From: Luteolibacter yonseiensis | GTDB taxonomy: Bacteria > Verrucomicrobiota > Verrucomicrobiia > Verrucomicrobiales > Akkermansiaceae | Reading direction: 5' to 3' | Length of the DNA stretch: 64,000 bases | NCBI RefSeq assembly: GCF_016595465.1 | Contig: NZ_JAENIK010000001.1 | Location: 186,001 to 250,000, forward strand | Shown: in pieces, positions 25,729-33,381 of the stretch | Position numbering within the stretch: the stretch's first letter is position 1 | Layout of the letters: each line of letters starts with the position of its first letter | Made by a program: the position numbers and the translations under genes | Notes under the pieces: model-generated | Database searches by the model: none | What the model was told of the DNA's origin: nothing | The model's input: the letters and a program-made list of their open reading frames with translations, nothing else

Positions 25729-27060
25729 CTATGCTTTCTTCGCGAGCAGCGCGTCGAGGACCTGACCTCCGTCCACGATCTCGATCGGCCTGTTCCCCGG
25801 TGACATGAGTTCGGAATCCGAGTTGATGCCGATCTGGTGATAGATGGTGGTGGCGAGGTCCGCGACGCCGACGCCGTCGGTATCCACCTCTCCGCCGAGG
25901 GAGTCGGACGCGCCATGGACGTAGCCTTGTTTCATGCCGCCGCCCGCGAGCATGGTGGAGAAAACGCGCGGCCAGTGGTCGCGGCCGCCGGTGGCGTTGA
26001 TCTTCGGGGTGCGGCCGAACTCGCTGGTGACCATGACCAGCGTCGAGTCCAGCATGCCGCGCCGGTCGAGGTCGCGGATGAGCGCGGCGATGGCCTTGTC
26101 GGTGGGCGGAAGCTCTTTCTGGATGCCCGCCTTGAGATTGTCATGGTGGTCCCAGCCGCCGGCGGTGAGGGAGACGAAACGCACGCCACCCTCGATGAGG
26201 CGGCGGGCGAGGAGCATGCGCTGGCCCGCGGCGGTGCGGCCGTACTCGTCCTTGAGCGCGTCCGGCTCGGCCTTGAGGTCGAAGGCCTCGCGGGCTTTCT
26301 GAGAGGAAATGAGCTGGTAGGCGTGTTGGTAGAAGGCGTCCATCGAGTCGATGGCGTCGGATTCCTCGAGCGTGCGGAAATGGTGGTCCACGGTTTCCAA
26401 CAGGGACCGGCGTTTCGCGAAGCGGGCGTCGTCCACGCCTTTCGGCAGGTTGAGATCGCGGACCTGGAAGTTGCCTTGGGCGGGATCCGCGCCGAGGGCG
26501 AAGGGGCCGAAGGCGGAGGAAAGGTAGCCGGAGTTCGCGTATTCGTTCGGCACGGAGGGCACGCAGACATACGGCGGGAGGTCGTTTCTCGAACCGAGTT
26601 CGTGGGAGATCACCGAGCCGATGGACGGATACTCCAGCGCGGGCGACGGGCGGTAGCCGGTGAACATGTTGTGGGTGCCGCGCTCGTGGGCGGCCTCGCC
26701 GTGGGACATGGAGCGGATGATGGTGACCTTGTCGGCGATCTGCGCCGTCTCCTTCATGAACTCGCTGAACTGGATACCCGGGATTTTGGTGTCGATGGCT
26801 CCGAATGGCCCCCGGTATTCGGCGGGTGCGAAGGGTTTCGGATCGAACGACTCCTGGTGTGCGATGCCGCCGGGCAGGAAAATGTGGATGATCCCCTGGG
26901 CGACGGCGTCGTGCCTGCCGTAGGTTTTCGTCGCGGCCCGTGCCTGGTTGCTGAGGAACTGCGGCAGCGTGAGGCCGAGTCCGCCGAGCAGGCCGACGTA
27001 GAAAAATTCGCGGCGTGAGGAATAGCGCTCAAGGGGATTTCCCGGGCATTTGTGCTTCAT
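25729..27060 (-). CDS. DUF1501 family Tat-exported protein
   Basis: From ATG 27060 (MKHKCPGNPLERYSSRREF) the protein has 443 residues. It carries a twin-arginine signal (SSRREFFYVGLLGGLGLTL) followed by the DUF1501 features DAVAQGIIHIFLPGGIAHQESFD and ERGTHNMFTGYRPSP. Later motifs are FVSLTAGGWDHHDN near residue 298 and MVTSEFGRTPKINATGGRDH near 337. These resemble the alkaline phosphatase/sulfatase fold, with Asp and His metal ligands (GGWDHH, GGRDHWP). DUF1501 genes are abundant in Planctomycetota and Verrucomicrobiota, usually beside a DUF1549/DUF1553 cytochrome-like gene. Here the partner is a PPC-domain gene instead. Function is unproven. Confidence 0.85.
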   Translation of the reverse strand: MKHKCPGNPLERYSSRREFFYVGLLGGLGLTLPQFLSNQARAATKTYGRHDAVAQGIIHIFLPGGIAHQESFDPKPFAPAEYRGPFGAIDTKIPGIQFSEFMKETAQIADKVTIIRSMSHGEAAHERGTHNMFTGYRPSPALEYPSIGSVISHELGSRNDLPPYVCVPSVPNEYANSGYLSSAFGPFALGADPAQGNFQVRDLNLPKGVDDARFAKRRSLLETVDHHFRTLEESDAIDSMDAFYQHAYQLISSQKAREAFDLKAEPDALKDEYGRTAAGQRMLLARRLIEGGVRFVSLTAGGWDHHDNLKAGIQKELPPTDKAIAALIRDLDRRGMLDSTLVMVTSEFGRTPKINATGGRDHWPRVFSTMLAGGGMKQGYVHGASDSLGGEVDTDGVGVADLATTIYHQIGINSDSELMSPGNRPIEIVDGGQVLDALLAKKA

Positions 27061-27170
27061 GGCGGACGAGGGTGGATCGGCTCGACAGGCGGATACGCGG
27101 ACGGGTTTCACATCATTTCAAAAATGAGCCGCCGCCACCTTAAAGGTTGGCGCGGAGTGCCGCGTGTTTT

Positions 27171-29738
27171 ATGAATCGTGCGATGGATGTGCCACGAGTG
27201 GAAGGACTGAAGCCGAAGAACCTGATTGGCCACGGCGGGTGCGGGCGCGTTTACCGCGCTGAGGATGAGTCGGCGGGAGAATGCGCGGTGAAGATTTTCG
27301 AAAGGCCGTCCATTTCTCCGGAGCTTCTGAAACGTGCGACCGAGCGGCTGGAAACCGGCGGCTGGCCTGCCGGGGTCATGCGGGTGCTCGCCGCGGATCT
27401 GGAGGAGATGCCGCCGTTCTGGGTGATGCCGCTGCTGGTGGACCCCGTGGACGGAAAACCCCGGAGCATGCAGGTGTCGCTGGACGACCACCTTGGCACA
27501 CGCTCGTGGAAACTCGTCAGATCGATCGGACGGGCCTTGGCAGCGATGCACGAGAGGCGGGTGGCGCACGGGAACCTGAAGCCGGGAAATGTGTTTTTCG
27601 ACGAAAGGGGAGAGGTGCTGCTCAGCGACTGGGCGATCGGGAACATGCCGGGTGCCCAGGAGTTTCATTTCACCGACGCCGTGCTTTACCAAGCGCCCGA
27701 GCAGCTCCGGAACAAGGAGGGCTATCTGGAGGACGCCGGTTACCGGTGGGATGTCTTTTCCTTCGGGGTGTTGGCCTACCGGATCCTGACAGGCCGGTTT
27801 CCCCGCTGCCATGACACGTTCCACTTCGTCGCCCCCCCCGCGGGTGGGACGACGAAAAAGGGCATGCAGGCGGATCTCGGGAAAATCGCGAAAAACCTCG
27901 AGGCCGATGATTCCGTGACCTGGCCGGATGCGGCGAAGAACGACGTGGAGAAGGGATTCCGGGAATGGATCGAACGCTGCCTGCGCCTGGATGTCTCCCG
28001 GCGGCCCATGACGATGCTGGAGGTGGTGGCGGGATTCGTTGCTGCGGAAAACAAGGCGGCCCCGGTCGTGGAACCAAGAAAAGCGGAGCCTCCACGGCGG
28101 GCAGCCGAACGCACGGACGGGCGGCCTGACGGCAGAGTGTGGGGGTTGTTGTTTCTCGCCGGAGGAGCCGCGCTGGTATTCGCGGTGCTGTGGCGGAGCT
28201 CGGATGCGCAACTTTCCAAGGAGCGCGAGGAAAGGCGGAATGATGCGGCGTTGCTCAAGTCTTCCGACGACTCGGCCGCGACCGCGCGGGCGGACGCGGA
28301 GAAGGGGCGCGCCGAAGCGGAAACGCGGCGTGCCGAAGCGGAACAGGCGCTTTCCTACGAAAGGGAGCTGGGCATCGCCCGCTTGGAGGCCTCCCGCCTC
28401 ATCGGCGACCAGCTTTTCACCTGGGCCATGGAAAAGGGAAACCGCAGCCTGCCGCCGCTCGATGGCCGGGAACTGCGGTTGAGGCGGCTGGAGCGTTATT
28501 TCACCGATTTCCTCGCCCGGACCGTGGATGTCCGGACGCTGGCGGACGAGCGCGCGCGGGTGATCATCCAGCTTTCGGAAATCTCCCTCGCCGCAGGAGA
28601 CGCGTCGACAGCCGGCGCGCGGCTGAGGGAAGCGCTGAAGGCATGGGATACGATGCCGATGGATGCGGCGATGAAACTCCGCATGGCCACCAACTCCCTT
28701 CTCCTCGCCCTGCTGCATGGTGCGAACGGGGACCCCGGTGCCGGGGCGTCGTTCGTCGCCGCGCGCGCCGCTCTCACCGCCGTGCCCCAGGCCGAGGTCG
28801 ACGCGGACCGGCTGAACCAACTGCTGGCGGTCCTTGATTTCCACGAGGCGAAACTGCTCGCCGCGAAGGGCGATGACGCGAAGGCCCTCCAGCAGCTCCT
28901 CCACGCGACCGAGACCCTGAACCGCATCGCCGACCTGCGGCCGGATGCCGCGGTCCTGAGGTCCGAGCTGGCGAACTGCTATCTCTCGTCCGCCACGATT
29001 CTCGAGGGCATGGGGAAATCCGGCGACGCCCGCGAGGTGCGCATGCTCGCATCGGTGGAGCTGGTGAAGCTCTTGAAAAACTCGCCGGACGACTTCGCCC
29101 TGCGCCTCGACCTGGCGGGCTGCTACAGCGCGATGGCGGAGTCCGCCGTGCTTTCCGGCGACATCGTCGGAGCGGAATCGATTTCCAAGGAAGCGATGAA
29201 GCTGCTGGACCGGCTGGTCGTCGAACAACCGGGCAATGCGGAAGCCGTTTCGCGGAAGGCCTCGCAGCTCGGACTGAGGGCGGGCATCCAGCGAGACAAG
29301 GGATTCGCCGCCGAGGCGATGAAAGGCTACGAAGAGGGGATCCGGATGTTGGAGGCCCTGCGCGCGTCATCGCCGGACAACGGGATGGCCGCCTATCGCC
29401 TGGCCCAGCTCTGGTGGCAGCAGGGGCGCATGCTGGGAATGTCCAACAAGCGCGGCGAGGAAATCGTGCTCATCGGCCAAGCGAGGGAATTGTTGGAAAA
29501 ACTGGAATCCACCCCGGCGGCCAACGGCCCGCGTCCCGAGCAGTTGCGGAGCACGGCGGCCTACCTGTCCGGTGATCTCGGGCACGCGCTCCAGCTCGCG
29601 GGTCGCAAGGAGGAGGCCCGCGCCACGTTTTCACAGGCGGTCACGCTCTGGGACAATCTCTTGAAATCCCGCCCCCAAAGCGAGGAATACAGCGAAGGCC
29701 TCGCCTGGTGCCGGCAACGGCTGGATGATTTGAAATAA
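27171..29738 (+). CDS. Membrane pseudokinase (Ser/Thr kinase-like) with TPR-like sensor
   Basis: From ATG 27171 (an upstream TTG at 27147 is less likely) the protein has 855 residues. The kinase lobe has the P-loop GHGGCGRV (20-27) and VAIK-like Lys41 (CAVKIF). The catalytic loop reads HGNLKPGN (133-140), so the HRD aspartate is replaced by Asn135, while Asp153 of the DFG-like DWA is kept. This suggests a pseudokinase or a very weak kinase. A transmembrane segment (LLFLAGGAALVFAVLW, about residue 325) leads to an outer part with an alanine/glutamate-rich coiled coil and TPR-like helices. It is divergent from the DUF1501 gene. It likely transmits an envelope signal by binding rather than phosphorylation. 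Confidence 0.75.
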   Translation: MNRAMDVPRVEGLKPKNLIGHGGCGRVYRAEDESAGECAVKIFERPSISPELLKRATERLETGGWPAGVMRVLAADLEEMPPFWVMPLLVDPVDGKPRSMQVSLDDHLGTRSWKLVRSIGRALAAMHERRVAHGNLKPGNVFFDERGEVLLSDWAIGNMPGAQEFHFTDAVLYQAPEQLRNKEGYLEDAGYRWDVFSFGVLAYRILTGRFPRCHDTFHFVAPPAGGTTKKGMQADLGKIAKNLEADDSVTWPDAAKNDVEKGFREWIERCLRLDVSRRPMTMLEVVAGFVAAENKAAPVVEPRKAEPPRRAAERTDGRPDGRVWGLLFLAGGAALVFAVLWRSSDAQLSKEREERRNDAALLKSSDDSAATARADAEKGRAEAETRRAEAEQALSYERELGIARLEASRLIGDQLFTWAMEKGNRSLPPLDGRELRLRRLERYFTDFLARTVDVRTLADERARVIIQLSEISLAAGDASTAGARLREALKAWDTMPMDAAMKLRMATNSLLLALLHGANGDPGAGASFVAARAALTAVPQAEVDADRLNQLLAVLDFHEAKLLAAKGDDAKALQQLLHATETLNRIADLRPDAAVLRSELANCYLSSATILEGMGKSGDAREVRMLASVELVKLLKNSPDDFALRLDLAGCYSAMAESAVLSGDIVGAESISKEAMKLLDRLVVEQPGNAEAVSRKASQLGLRAGIQRDKGFAAEAMKGYEEGIRMLEALRASSPDNGMAAYRLAQLWWQQGRMLGMSNKRGEEIVLIGQARELLEKLESTPAANGPRPEQLRSTAAYLSGDLGHALQLAGRKEEARATFSQAVTLWDNLLKSRPQSEEYSEGLAWCRQRLDDLK

Positions 29739-29757
29739 TTCCTGGCTGATGAATATA

Positions 29758-29780
29758 GGTCCTATGGGACCCATAGGACC
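29758..29780. repeat. Palindrome of the GGTCCTATGGG type
   Basis: Two 11-bp arms, GGTCCTATGGG and CCCATAGGACC, are perfectly complementary around a single A. The element lies between the convergent pseudokinase and TerC genes, together with a second hairpin. A related perfect palindrome, GTCCTATAGGAC, occurs at 43948-43959 beside recQ. Interspersed palindromes of this kind could act as regulatory or mobile non-coding repeats. Confidence 0.7.
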
Positions 29781-29790
29781 CATGACCTCC

Positions 29791-29811
29791 GCTCCGCCGT
29801 AACAGCGGAGC
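29791..29811. terminator. Hairpin between convergent pseudokinase and TerC genes
   Basis: GCTCCGC and GCGGAGC form a perfect 7-bp stem with a 7-nt loop. It stands 16 bp before the TerC stop codon on the other strand and 53 bp after the pseudokinase stop. There is no strong U tract. Position favours a bidirectional terminator or RNA end stabiliser. Confidence 0.4.
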
Positions 29812-29826
29812 TTCCTATCCACAGGA

Positions 29827-30642
29827 TCAGATCTGGGCGGCAGGAGGCGGCGGGGTTTTCCCGCGCAGCTTCAGGTTCAGCAGTTCCACGGCGAGCGAGA
29901 ATGCCATGGAGAAGTAGATGTAGCCCTTGGGGATATGGAAATGCAGGCCCTCCGCCATCAGCGCGGTGCCGATGAGGATCAGGAACGAAAGCGCCAGCAT
30001 CTTCACCGACGGATGCCTCGAGACAAAGGCGCTGATCGCCCCCGAGGCAAGCATCATGACGCCGATGGAGATCACCACCGCGACCATCATCAGCGAAACC
30101 CGCGACGGGTCGTTCACCATGCCGACGGCGGTGATGACGGAGTCCAGCGAGAAAATGATGTCGATCATCGCGATCTGGACCAGCACCGCGCCGAAGCTGG
30201 CCTTCGTCCGGCCGGCCGCGTGGGACTCCTCGTCGCCCTCCAGCTTTTCGTGGATTTCCTTCGTCGACTTCCAGATCAGGAAAAAGCCGCCGCCGAGAAG
30301 GATGAGATCCTTCATCGAGATACCGAGCATGCCGCCATGAGCCTGCGCGGTGGGCATCATGTCCCACAGCGCCGGATGGACGGGTATGGAAAACAGCGCG
30401 TTTTTCAAGCTCATGATCCATGAGATGGAAAGCAGCAGGAGCATGCGCGCGCCCATGGCCAGCGACAGTCCGATGAGCCGTCCCTTCGCCCGTTGTTCCT
30501 CGGGCAGGCGGTCCACGAGGATGGAGATGAACACGATGTTGTCGATGCCGAGCACGATCTCCAACAACGACAGCGTCAGCAGGGCGCCCCATGCCTGGGG
30601 ATCGTGCAGCCAGTTGAACTCAAGCAATGAGGCGAGGATCAT
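29827..30642 (-). CDS. TerC/Alx-family integral membrane protein
   Basis: The 271-residue protein has seven or so transmembrane segments and the TerC signatures LEIVLGIDNIVFISIL near residue 27 and MIDIIFSLDSVITAVGM near 157. The acidic residues in these motifs (Glu28, Asp34, Asp159, Asp166) mark metal transport or binding in TerC and Alx. Family members export manganese in E. coli and Bacillus subtilis or confer tellurite resistance. Its ATG overlaps the stop of the sufE gene (ATGA at 30639-30642), so SufE and TerC are made together. A link to metal or iron-sulphur homeostasis is inferred from the pair. Confidence 0.85.
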   Translation of the reverse strand: MILASLLEFNWLHDPQAWGALLTLSLLEIVLGIDNIVFISILVDRLPEEQRAKGRLIGLSLAMGARMLLLLSISWIMSLKNALFSIPVHPALWDMMPTAQAHGGMLGISMKDLILLGGGFFLIWKSTKEIHEKLEGDEESHAAGRTKASFGAVLVQIAMIDIIFSLDSVITAVGMVNDPSRVSLMMVAVVISIGVMMLASGAISAFVSRHPSVKMLALSFLILIGTALMAEGLHFHIPKGYIYFSMAFSLAVELLNLKLRGKTPPPPAAQI

Positions 30643-31058
30643 GACGGTAGGGAAAAGGACAGGGCGCGTTGTTTCATCTGGTTCGCCATGAGGTTGAGGG
30701 CGTTCGCCCGCGTCGGCGCGAGGTGCTCCTTCAGGCCGGTGCGGTCGATGAAGCTCATGTCGGCGGTGAGGATGTCATCCGGCGTCTCGTCATCCAGCAC
30801 ATGGACGAAGAGCGCGATCATGCCCTTGGTGATGAGGGAATCCGAGTCCGCGACGTAGCGGACTTTCCCGTCCTCCAGTTTCGCATCCAGCCAGACCTGG
30901 GATTGGCAGCCCTTGATGAGGTGCTCGGCATTCTTCGAAGCGTCCTCCATCGGTGCCAGCTTCTTGCCGAGGCTGATGACGTATTCGTAGCGTTCCGTCC
31001 AATCCTGGAAAAAGCCCAGTTCCTCGAGGAGGAGTGCCTGTTTGTCTGCGATGCTCAT
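30639..31058 (-). CDS. sufE: SufE-family cysteine desulfurase activator
   Basis: The 139-residue protein begins MSIADKQALLLEELGFF. It has the SufE fold motifs YEYVISLGKKL and AEHLIKGCQSQVWL, where the cysteine (Cys49) is the persulphide acceptor, and the C-terminal GLKEHLAPTRANAL. SufE takes sulphur from SufS and raises its activity for iron-sulphur cluster assembly in the cytoplasm. I chose ATG 31058 because it precedes the fold directly. No other suf gene lies beside it. It overlaps the TerC gene by 4 bp. Confidence 0.9.
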   Translation of the reverse strand: MSIADKQALLLEELGFFQDWTERYEYVISLGKKLAPMEDASKNAEHLIKGCQSQVWLDAKLEDGKVRYVADSDSLITKGMIALFVHVLDDETPDDILTADMSFIDRTGLKEHLAPTRANALNLMANQMKQRALSFSLPS

Positions 31059-31102
31059 GTGGGACAAGTGGAGCGTGGGAAGCGATCCGCCGCAAGCCTG
31101 GA

Positions 31103-32035
31103 TCAGGTCGCGGGAGCGAGCCGCTGCAGAAGGAGGGCTGAAACAAAGGCGATGATGGGGATCAACATGCACGCGAAGGCCCATGGATTGAGGAAATCCG
31201 CCGAACCCTGGAAGAGCATCGCTGAAACGGGCAGCAGCGTGATGGCGTCCACGAGAGGAATTCCCGCCAGCAGCCGGGAGACCAGAACCGGGATCGGTTT
31301 CCGCCAGATCCGCAAAGACAGGCTCGTCCAGAGAAGGTAAGGAAGCACTCCGGCGACATTCGGGGCGAACTCCACGAACTGCTTCTTGTTTCCCCACACC
31401 ACCAGCACCGCCACCCCCAGCAGCAGTCCGCGGGACATCACGCCGATCCATTTGGGTGGCTCCGCGAGGGATTCATACCTCGCGGTGAGTGACAGCCCGA
31501 CGATGTAGCAGAACAACGCCGCCGCGGCGGGCCAGACATAATCCAGATAAGGAAACAGGGCGACGCTCCCCATGAGAGGGAGAAGCGCCCTGCAAAGTCC
31601 CATCGGGATGACCCCCCACGTGGTGCGTTTGTGAACCAGCGTGTAGATGATGATGGAGAAGGCAATCCCCATCGCGACCCAGCCGCTGGGGTGGCTGGCT
31701 GCGAAAGCCGAGGCGAGTCCGAGGGTTGCCAACAAGGCCGCGGTGGCGGCATAGAGAGTCGGAGAGAACAGCCGCCGGGGCAAGGCGCGTTCCGGACGGT
31801 GGGTTTCATCCCATTTCCGGTCCATCCAGTCGTTGAAAAAGTTTCCACTCAGATAGAGGAAAACGCCGGCCAGGGGCAGGAGCAGCAGGCCTTGCCGCGG
31901 CAGGGGAGTGAAATGGTCGGACTGGTAGCGCAGCATTCCCAGGATCACCCCCACCCACACATTGCTCACCACGCTCGGGACATTCGCCACCCGGGCGGTG
32001 GACAGCAGGGCGTGGAGTTTTCCTTCTCGGTTCAT
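31103..32035 (-). CDS. UbiA-family prenyltransferase
   Basis: The 310-residue integral membrane protein carries the first aspartate-rich UbiA motif, NFFNDWMDRKWDE, at residues 65-77, followed by RPERALPRR. It has eight or nine transmembrane segments, which matches the family length of about 300. A second aspartate motif is less clear (VGLSLTARYESLAEPPK near 190). UbiA enzymes transfer isoprenyl chains to aromatic or sugar-like acceptors in quinone, haem, chlorophyll or ether-lipid synthesis. The neighbourhood gives no hint about the acceptor; the EboC branch is one possibility. It is transcribed with sufE and terC (44-bp gap) and is divergent from the lipoate ligase-like gene. Confidence 0.8.
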   Translation of the reverse strand: MNREGKLHALLSTARVANVPSVVSNVWVGVILGMLRYQSDHFTPLPRQGLLLLPLAGVFLYLSGNFFNDWMDRKWDETHRPERALPRRLFSPTLYAATAALLATLGLASAFAASHPSGWVAMGIAFSIIIYTLVHKRTTWGVIPMGLCRALLPLMGSVALFPYLDYVWPAAAALFCYIVGLSLTARYESLAEPPKWIGVMSRGLLLGVAVLVVWGNKKQFVEFAPNVAGVLPYLLWTSLSLRIWRKPIPVLVSRLLAGIPLVDAITLLPVSAMLFQGSADFLNPWAFACMLIPIIAFVSALLLQRLAPAT

Positions 32036-32119
32036 CGGCGGACTCAGAATGAGCGGATTTCCATCCGGGGCGAAATGTTTTGTTTTCAGAATGCCGATTT
32101 CAGCGGGAGAATGGCGCGG

Positions 32120-32794
32120 ATGGTGGTGTTTGAAAAACTACAGCTATGGGTGGACCCGGTGAAACGCCCGGGTCCCGAGGCGATGGCGGTGGACGAGTGG
32201 CTGCTGGAGACCGCCCGGTCGCCCGTGCTGCGGGTTTACGAATGGTCGGGGGATTGGGCGAGCGTCGGATACTTCGGCAGGATCGCGGAGGCGCGGGTGG
32301 CGTTTCCCGGTGTCGACATCGTCCGGCGCTGGACCGGCGGCGGGATGGTGGACCATCGGGCGGACTGGACCTACACGCTCGTCGCACCGCAGGGCGAACC
32401 GCTGGCGGGATGGCGCGGGGCGGAAAGCTACCGGCGCATCCACGCGGTGCTGGCGGAGGTTTTGACCGCCGAGGGGATTCCCGCCCGGCTGGGTTCGGGG
32501 GAGGGGGAAACCGGAGCCGCGCTCTGTTTCGAGAATCCGGTGAATCACGACCTGCTGGGAGCGGACGGCCGCAAGCTCGCTGGCGCCGGTCAGAGGAGAT
32601 CCCGGACCGGATTGCTGCATCAGGGGTCGGTTGCCGTCGGTGCGGGGACAGACGGCATGCGGCGGCGTGCTGAAAGTCTGGCGGCCAGGCTTGGTTCCCG
32701 TTGGGATGAATTTTCCAATTTTCCGGATCGGGAGTATCTCAATGCGAGATGCGCCATGCGTTATTCCAGACAGGAGTGGCGGGAGCGCCGTTGA
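32120..32794 (+). CDS. Lipoate-protein ligase A family protein
   Basis: From ATG 32120 the protein has 224 residues. A GGGAGA ribosome binding site at 32105-32110 favours this start over ATG 32111. The biotin/lipoate ligase fold shows the motif RRWTGGGMVDH near residue 71, as in LplA (RR.GGG.V.H), and GRKLAGAGQRRSRTGLLHQGS near residue 155. The second motif holds the conserved Lys that contacts lipoyl-AMP. It lacks the C-terminal accessory domain of E. coli LplA, like LipM, LipL and archaeal LplA-N proteins. It could attach lipoate or octanoate to E2 or GcvH. No lipoyl-domain gene is nearby. Confidence 0.8.
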   Translation: MVVFEKLQLWVDPVKRPGPEAMAVDEWLLETARSPVLRVYEWSGDWASVGYFGRIAEARVAFPGVDIVRRWTGGGMVDHRADWTYTLVAPQGEPLAGWRGAESYRRIHAVLAEVLTAEGIPARLGSGEGETGAALCFENPVNHDLLGADGRKLAGAGQRRSRTGLLHQGSVAVGAGTDGMRRRAESLAARLGSRWDEFSNFPDREYLNARCAMRYSRQEWRERR

Positions 32795-32839
32795 AAGGGT
32801 GATGTGATCCCGCAGATTTTAATGGGTTGCCTGTAAGAT

Positions 32840-32868
32840 TTGCGCGGTATTTGTTAGGATAGGATAAT
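32840..32868 (+). promoter_or_regulatory. Possible sigma-70-type promoter
   Basis: TTGCGC (32840-32845) and GATAAT (32863-32868) are separated by 17 bp, in an AT-rich stretch just upstream of the small RNA. It is an alternative or additional promoter for that RNA. The -10 box differs from consensus at one position and the -35 at three. Confidence 0.35.
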
Positions 32869-32920
32869 TTTGATTTTCATAAATCGCTATTGTTGAGCTG
32901 TTTGTTATATTTTTAACAGG

Positions 32921-32937
32921 TTGGCACAGATGGTGCC
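32921..32937 (+). promoter_or_regulatory. Strong sigma-54 (RpoN) promoter candidate
   Basis: TTGGCACAGATGGTGCC fits the consensus YTGGCACGRNNNTTGCW. The GG (32923-32924) and GC (32935-32936) are 12 bp apart, the spacing that defines -24/-12 promoters, and the TTGGCAC block is complete. A transcript would start near 32948, just before three stacked hairpins. An NtrC-type activator gene lies at 38415. The match is direct; promoter activity is inferred. Confidence 0.65.
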
Positions 32938-32947
32938 ATGTATACCA

Positions 32948-33029
32948 ACGTTCTCCGGGGGGAGAAAACAGGAGCTTCGGCTCCACCAAATCGCCAGTCT
33001 GTTAAGTTTACTTAGCGGACTGGCTTTTT
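32948..33029 (+). ncRNA. Candidate sigma-54-dependent small RNA of about 82 nt
   Basis: Downstream of the -24/-12 match three hairpins follow at once. They are TTCTCC-GGGG-GGAGAA (32951-32966), GGAGC-TTCG-GCTCC (32971-32984) and a long terminator stem (32993-33024) with a U5 tract. No ORF with a ribosome binding site spans the region. The closely packed structures and the precise end are what a discrete small RNA looks like. It could instead be a leader with an attenuator, but the next gene starts 350 bp later. Function is unknown; control by the NtrC-like regulator next door is a hypothesis. Confidence 0.6.
32993..33029 (+). terminator. Strong rho-independent terminator
   Basis: GCCAGTCTGTTAAG (32993-33006) pairs with CTTAGCGGACTGGC (33011-33024) as a 14-bp stem with two G-U pairs and a TTTA loop. 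TTTTT follows at 33025-33029. This is the clearest intrinsic terminator in the window. Confidence 0.85.
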
Positions 33030-33283
33030 CCTTTTCGGGCACTTGGAAGAATCAACGGATCACGGCGATTCTACTGGTATGGAGCGAAGGCTCTGGTGAG
33101 AATTCCGCCGGACAATCTGATCGGCAACGCGTGTACGCCCACCCCACCAACGGTCACCTCCGGGACCGACCCCTAGAGCGATTCGAAATCACCCGGCTGC
33201 AGTTTCCTGCCGCCCGGATTTCCTGTCTTGCCTTCATCGGATTCCGCGCGCGCCCGCAGGCCGGGAAGGAATGCTCCCGCCAT

Positions 33284-33331
33284 GGCTCCAGCCCCGGCTC
33301 CAGCCTCGGCTTCAGCCTCGGCTTCAGCCGC
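33284..33331. repeat. Four tandem 12-bp repeats
   Basis: Four contiguous units of GGCTyCAGCCyC run from 33284 to 33331, differing by one or two bases. They sit 50 bp before the kinase start. They look like simple slippage repeats and would be read as Ala-Ser or Gln-Pro runs if translated, so I keep them outside the gene. Confidence 0.7.
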
Positions 33332-33381
33332 AGGTGTTTTTCCGGGCGGAGGATACGACCTGTCAACAACCCGCGCCGAGC

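Larger units (their letters stand above)
32795..33381. other. 587-bp gene-free region with promoter, small RNA and repeat
   Basis: No credible protein gene is found between the lipoate ligase and the hybrid kinase. The first 125 bp are AT-rich. A sigma-54 promoter match (32921-32937) and a structured RNA with a terminator (32948-33029) follow. The stretch 33030-33283 shows nothing I can name. A 12-bp tandem repeat sits at 33284-33331, shortly before the kinase start. Confidence 0.7.

Noticed and set aside
29761-29826. CRISPR-like or IS end repeats near the TerC gene
   Set aside because: There is only one palindrome and one hairpin, no repeat-spacer series and no transposase.
32880-33000. A c-di-GMP or other known riboswitch in the leader region
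   Set aside because: None of the conserved riboswitch cores I know is present, and the terminator lies 350 bp before the next gene.
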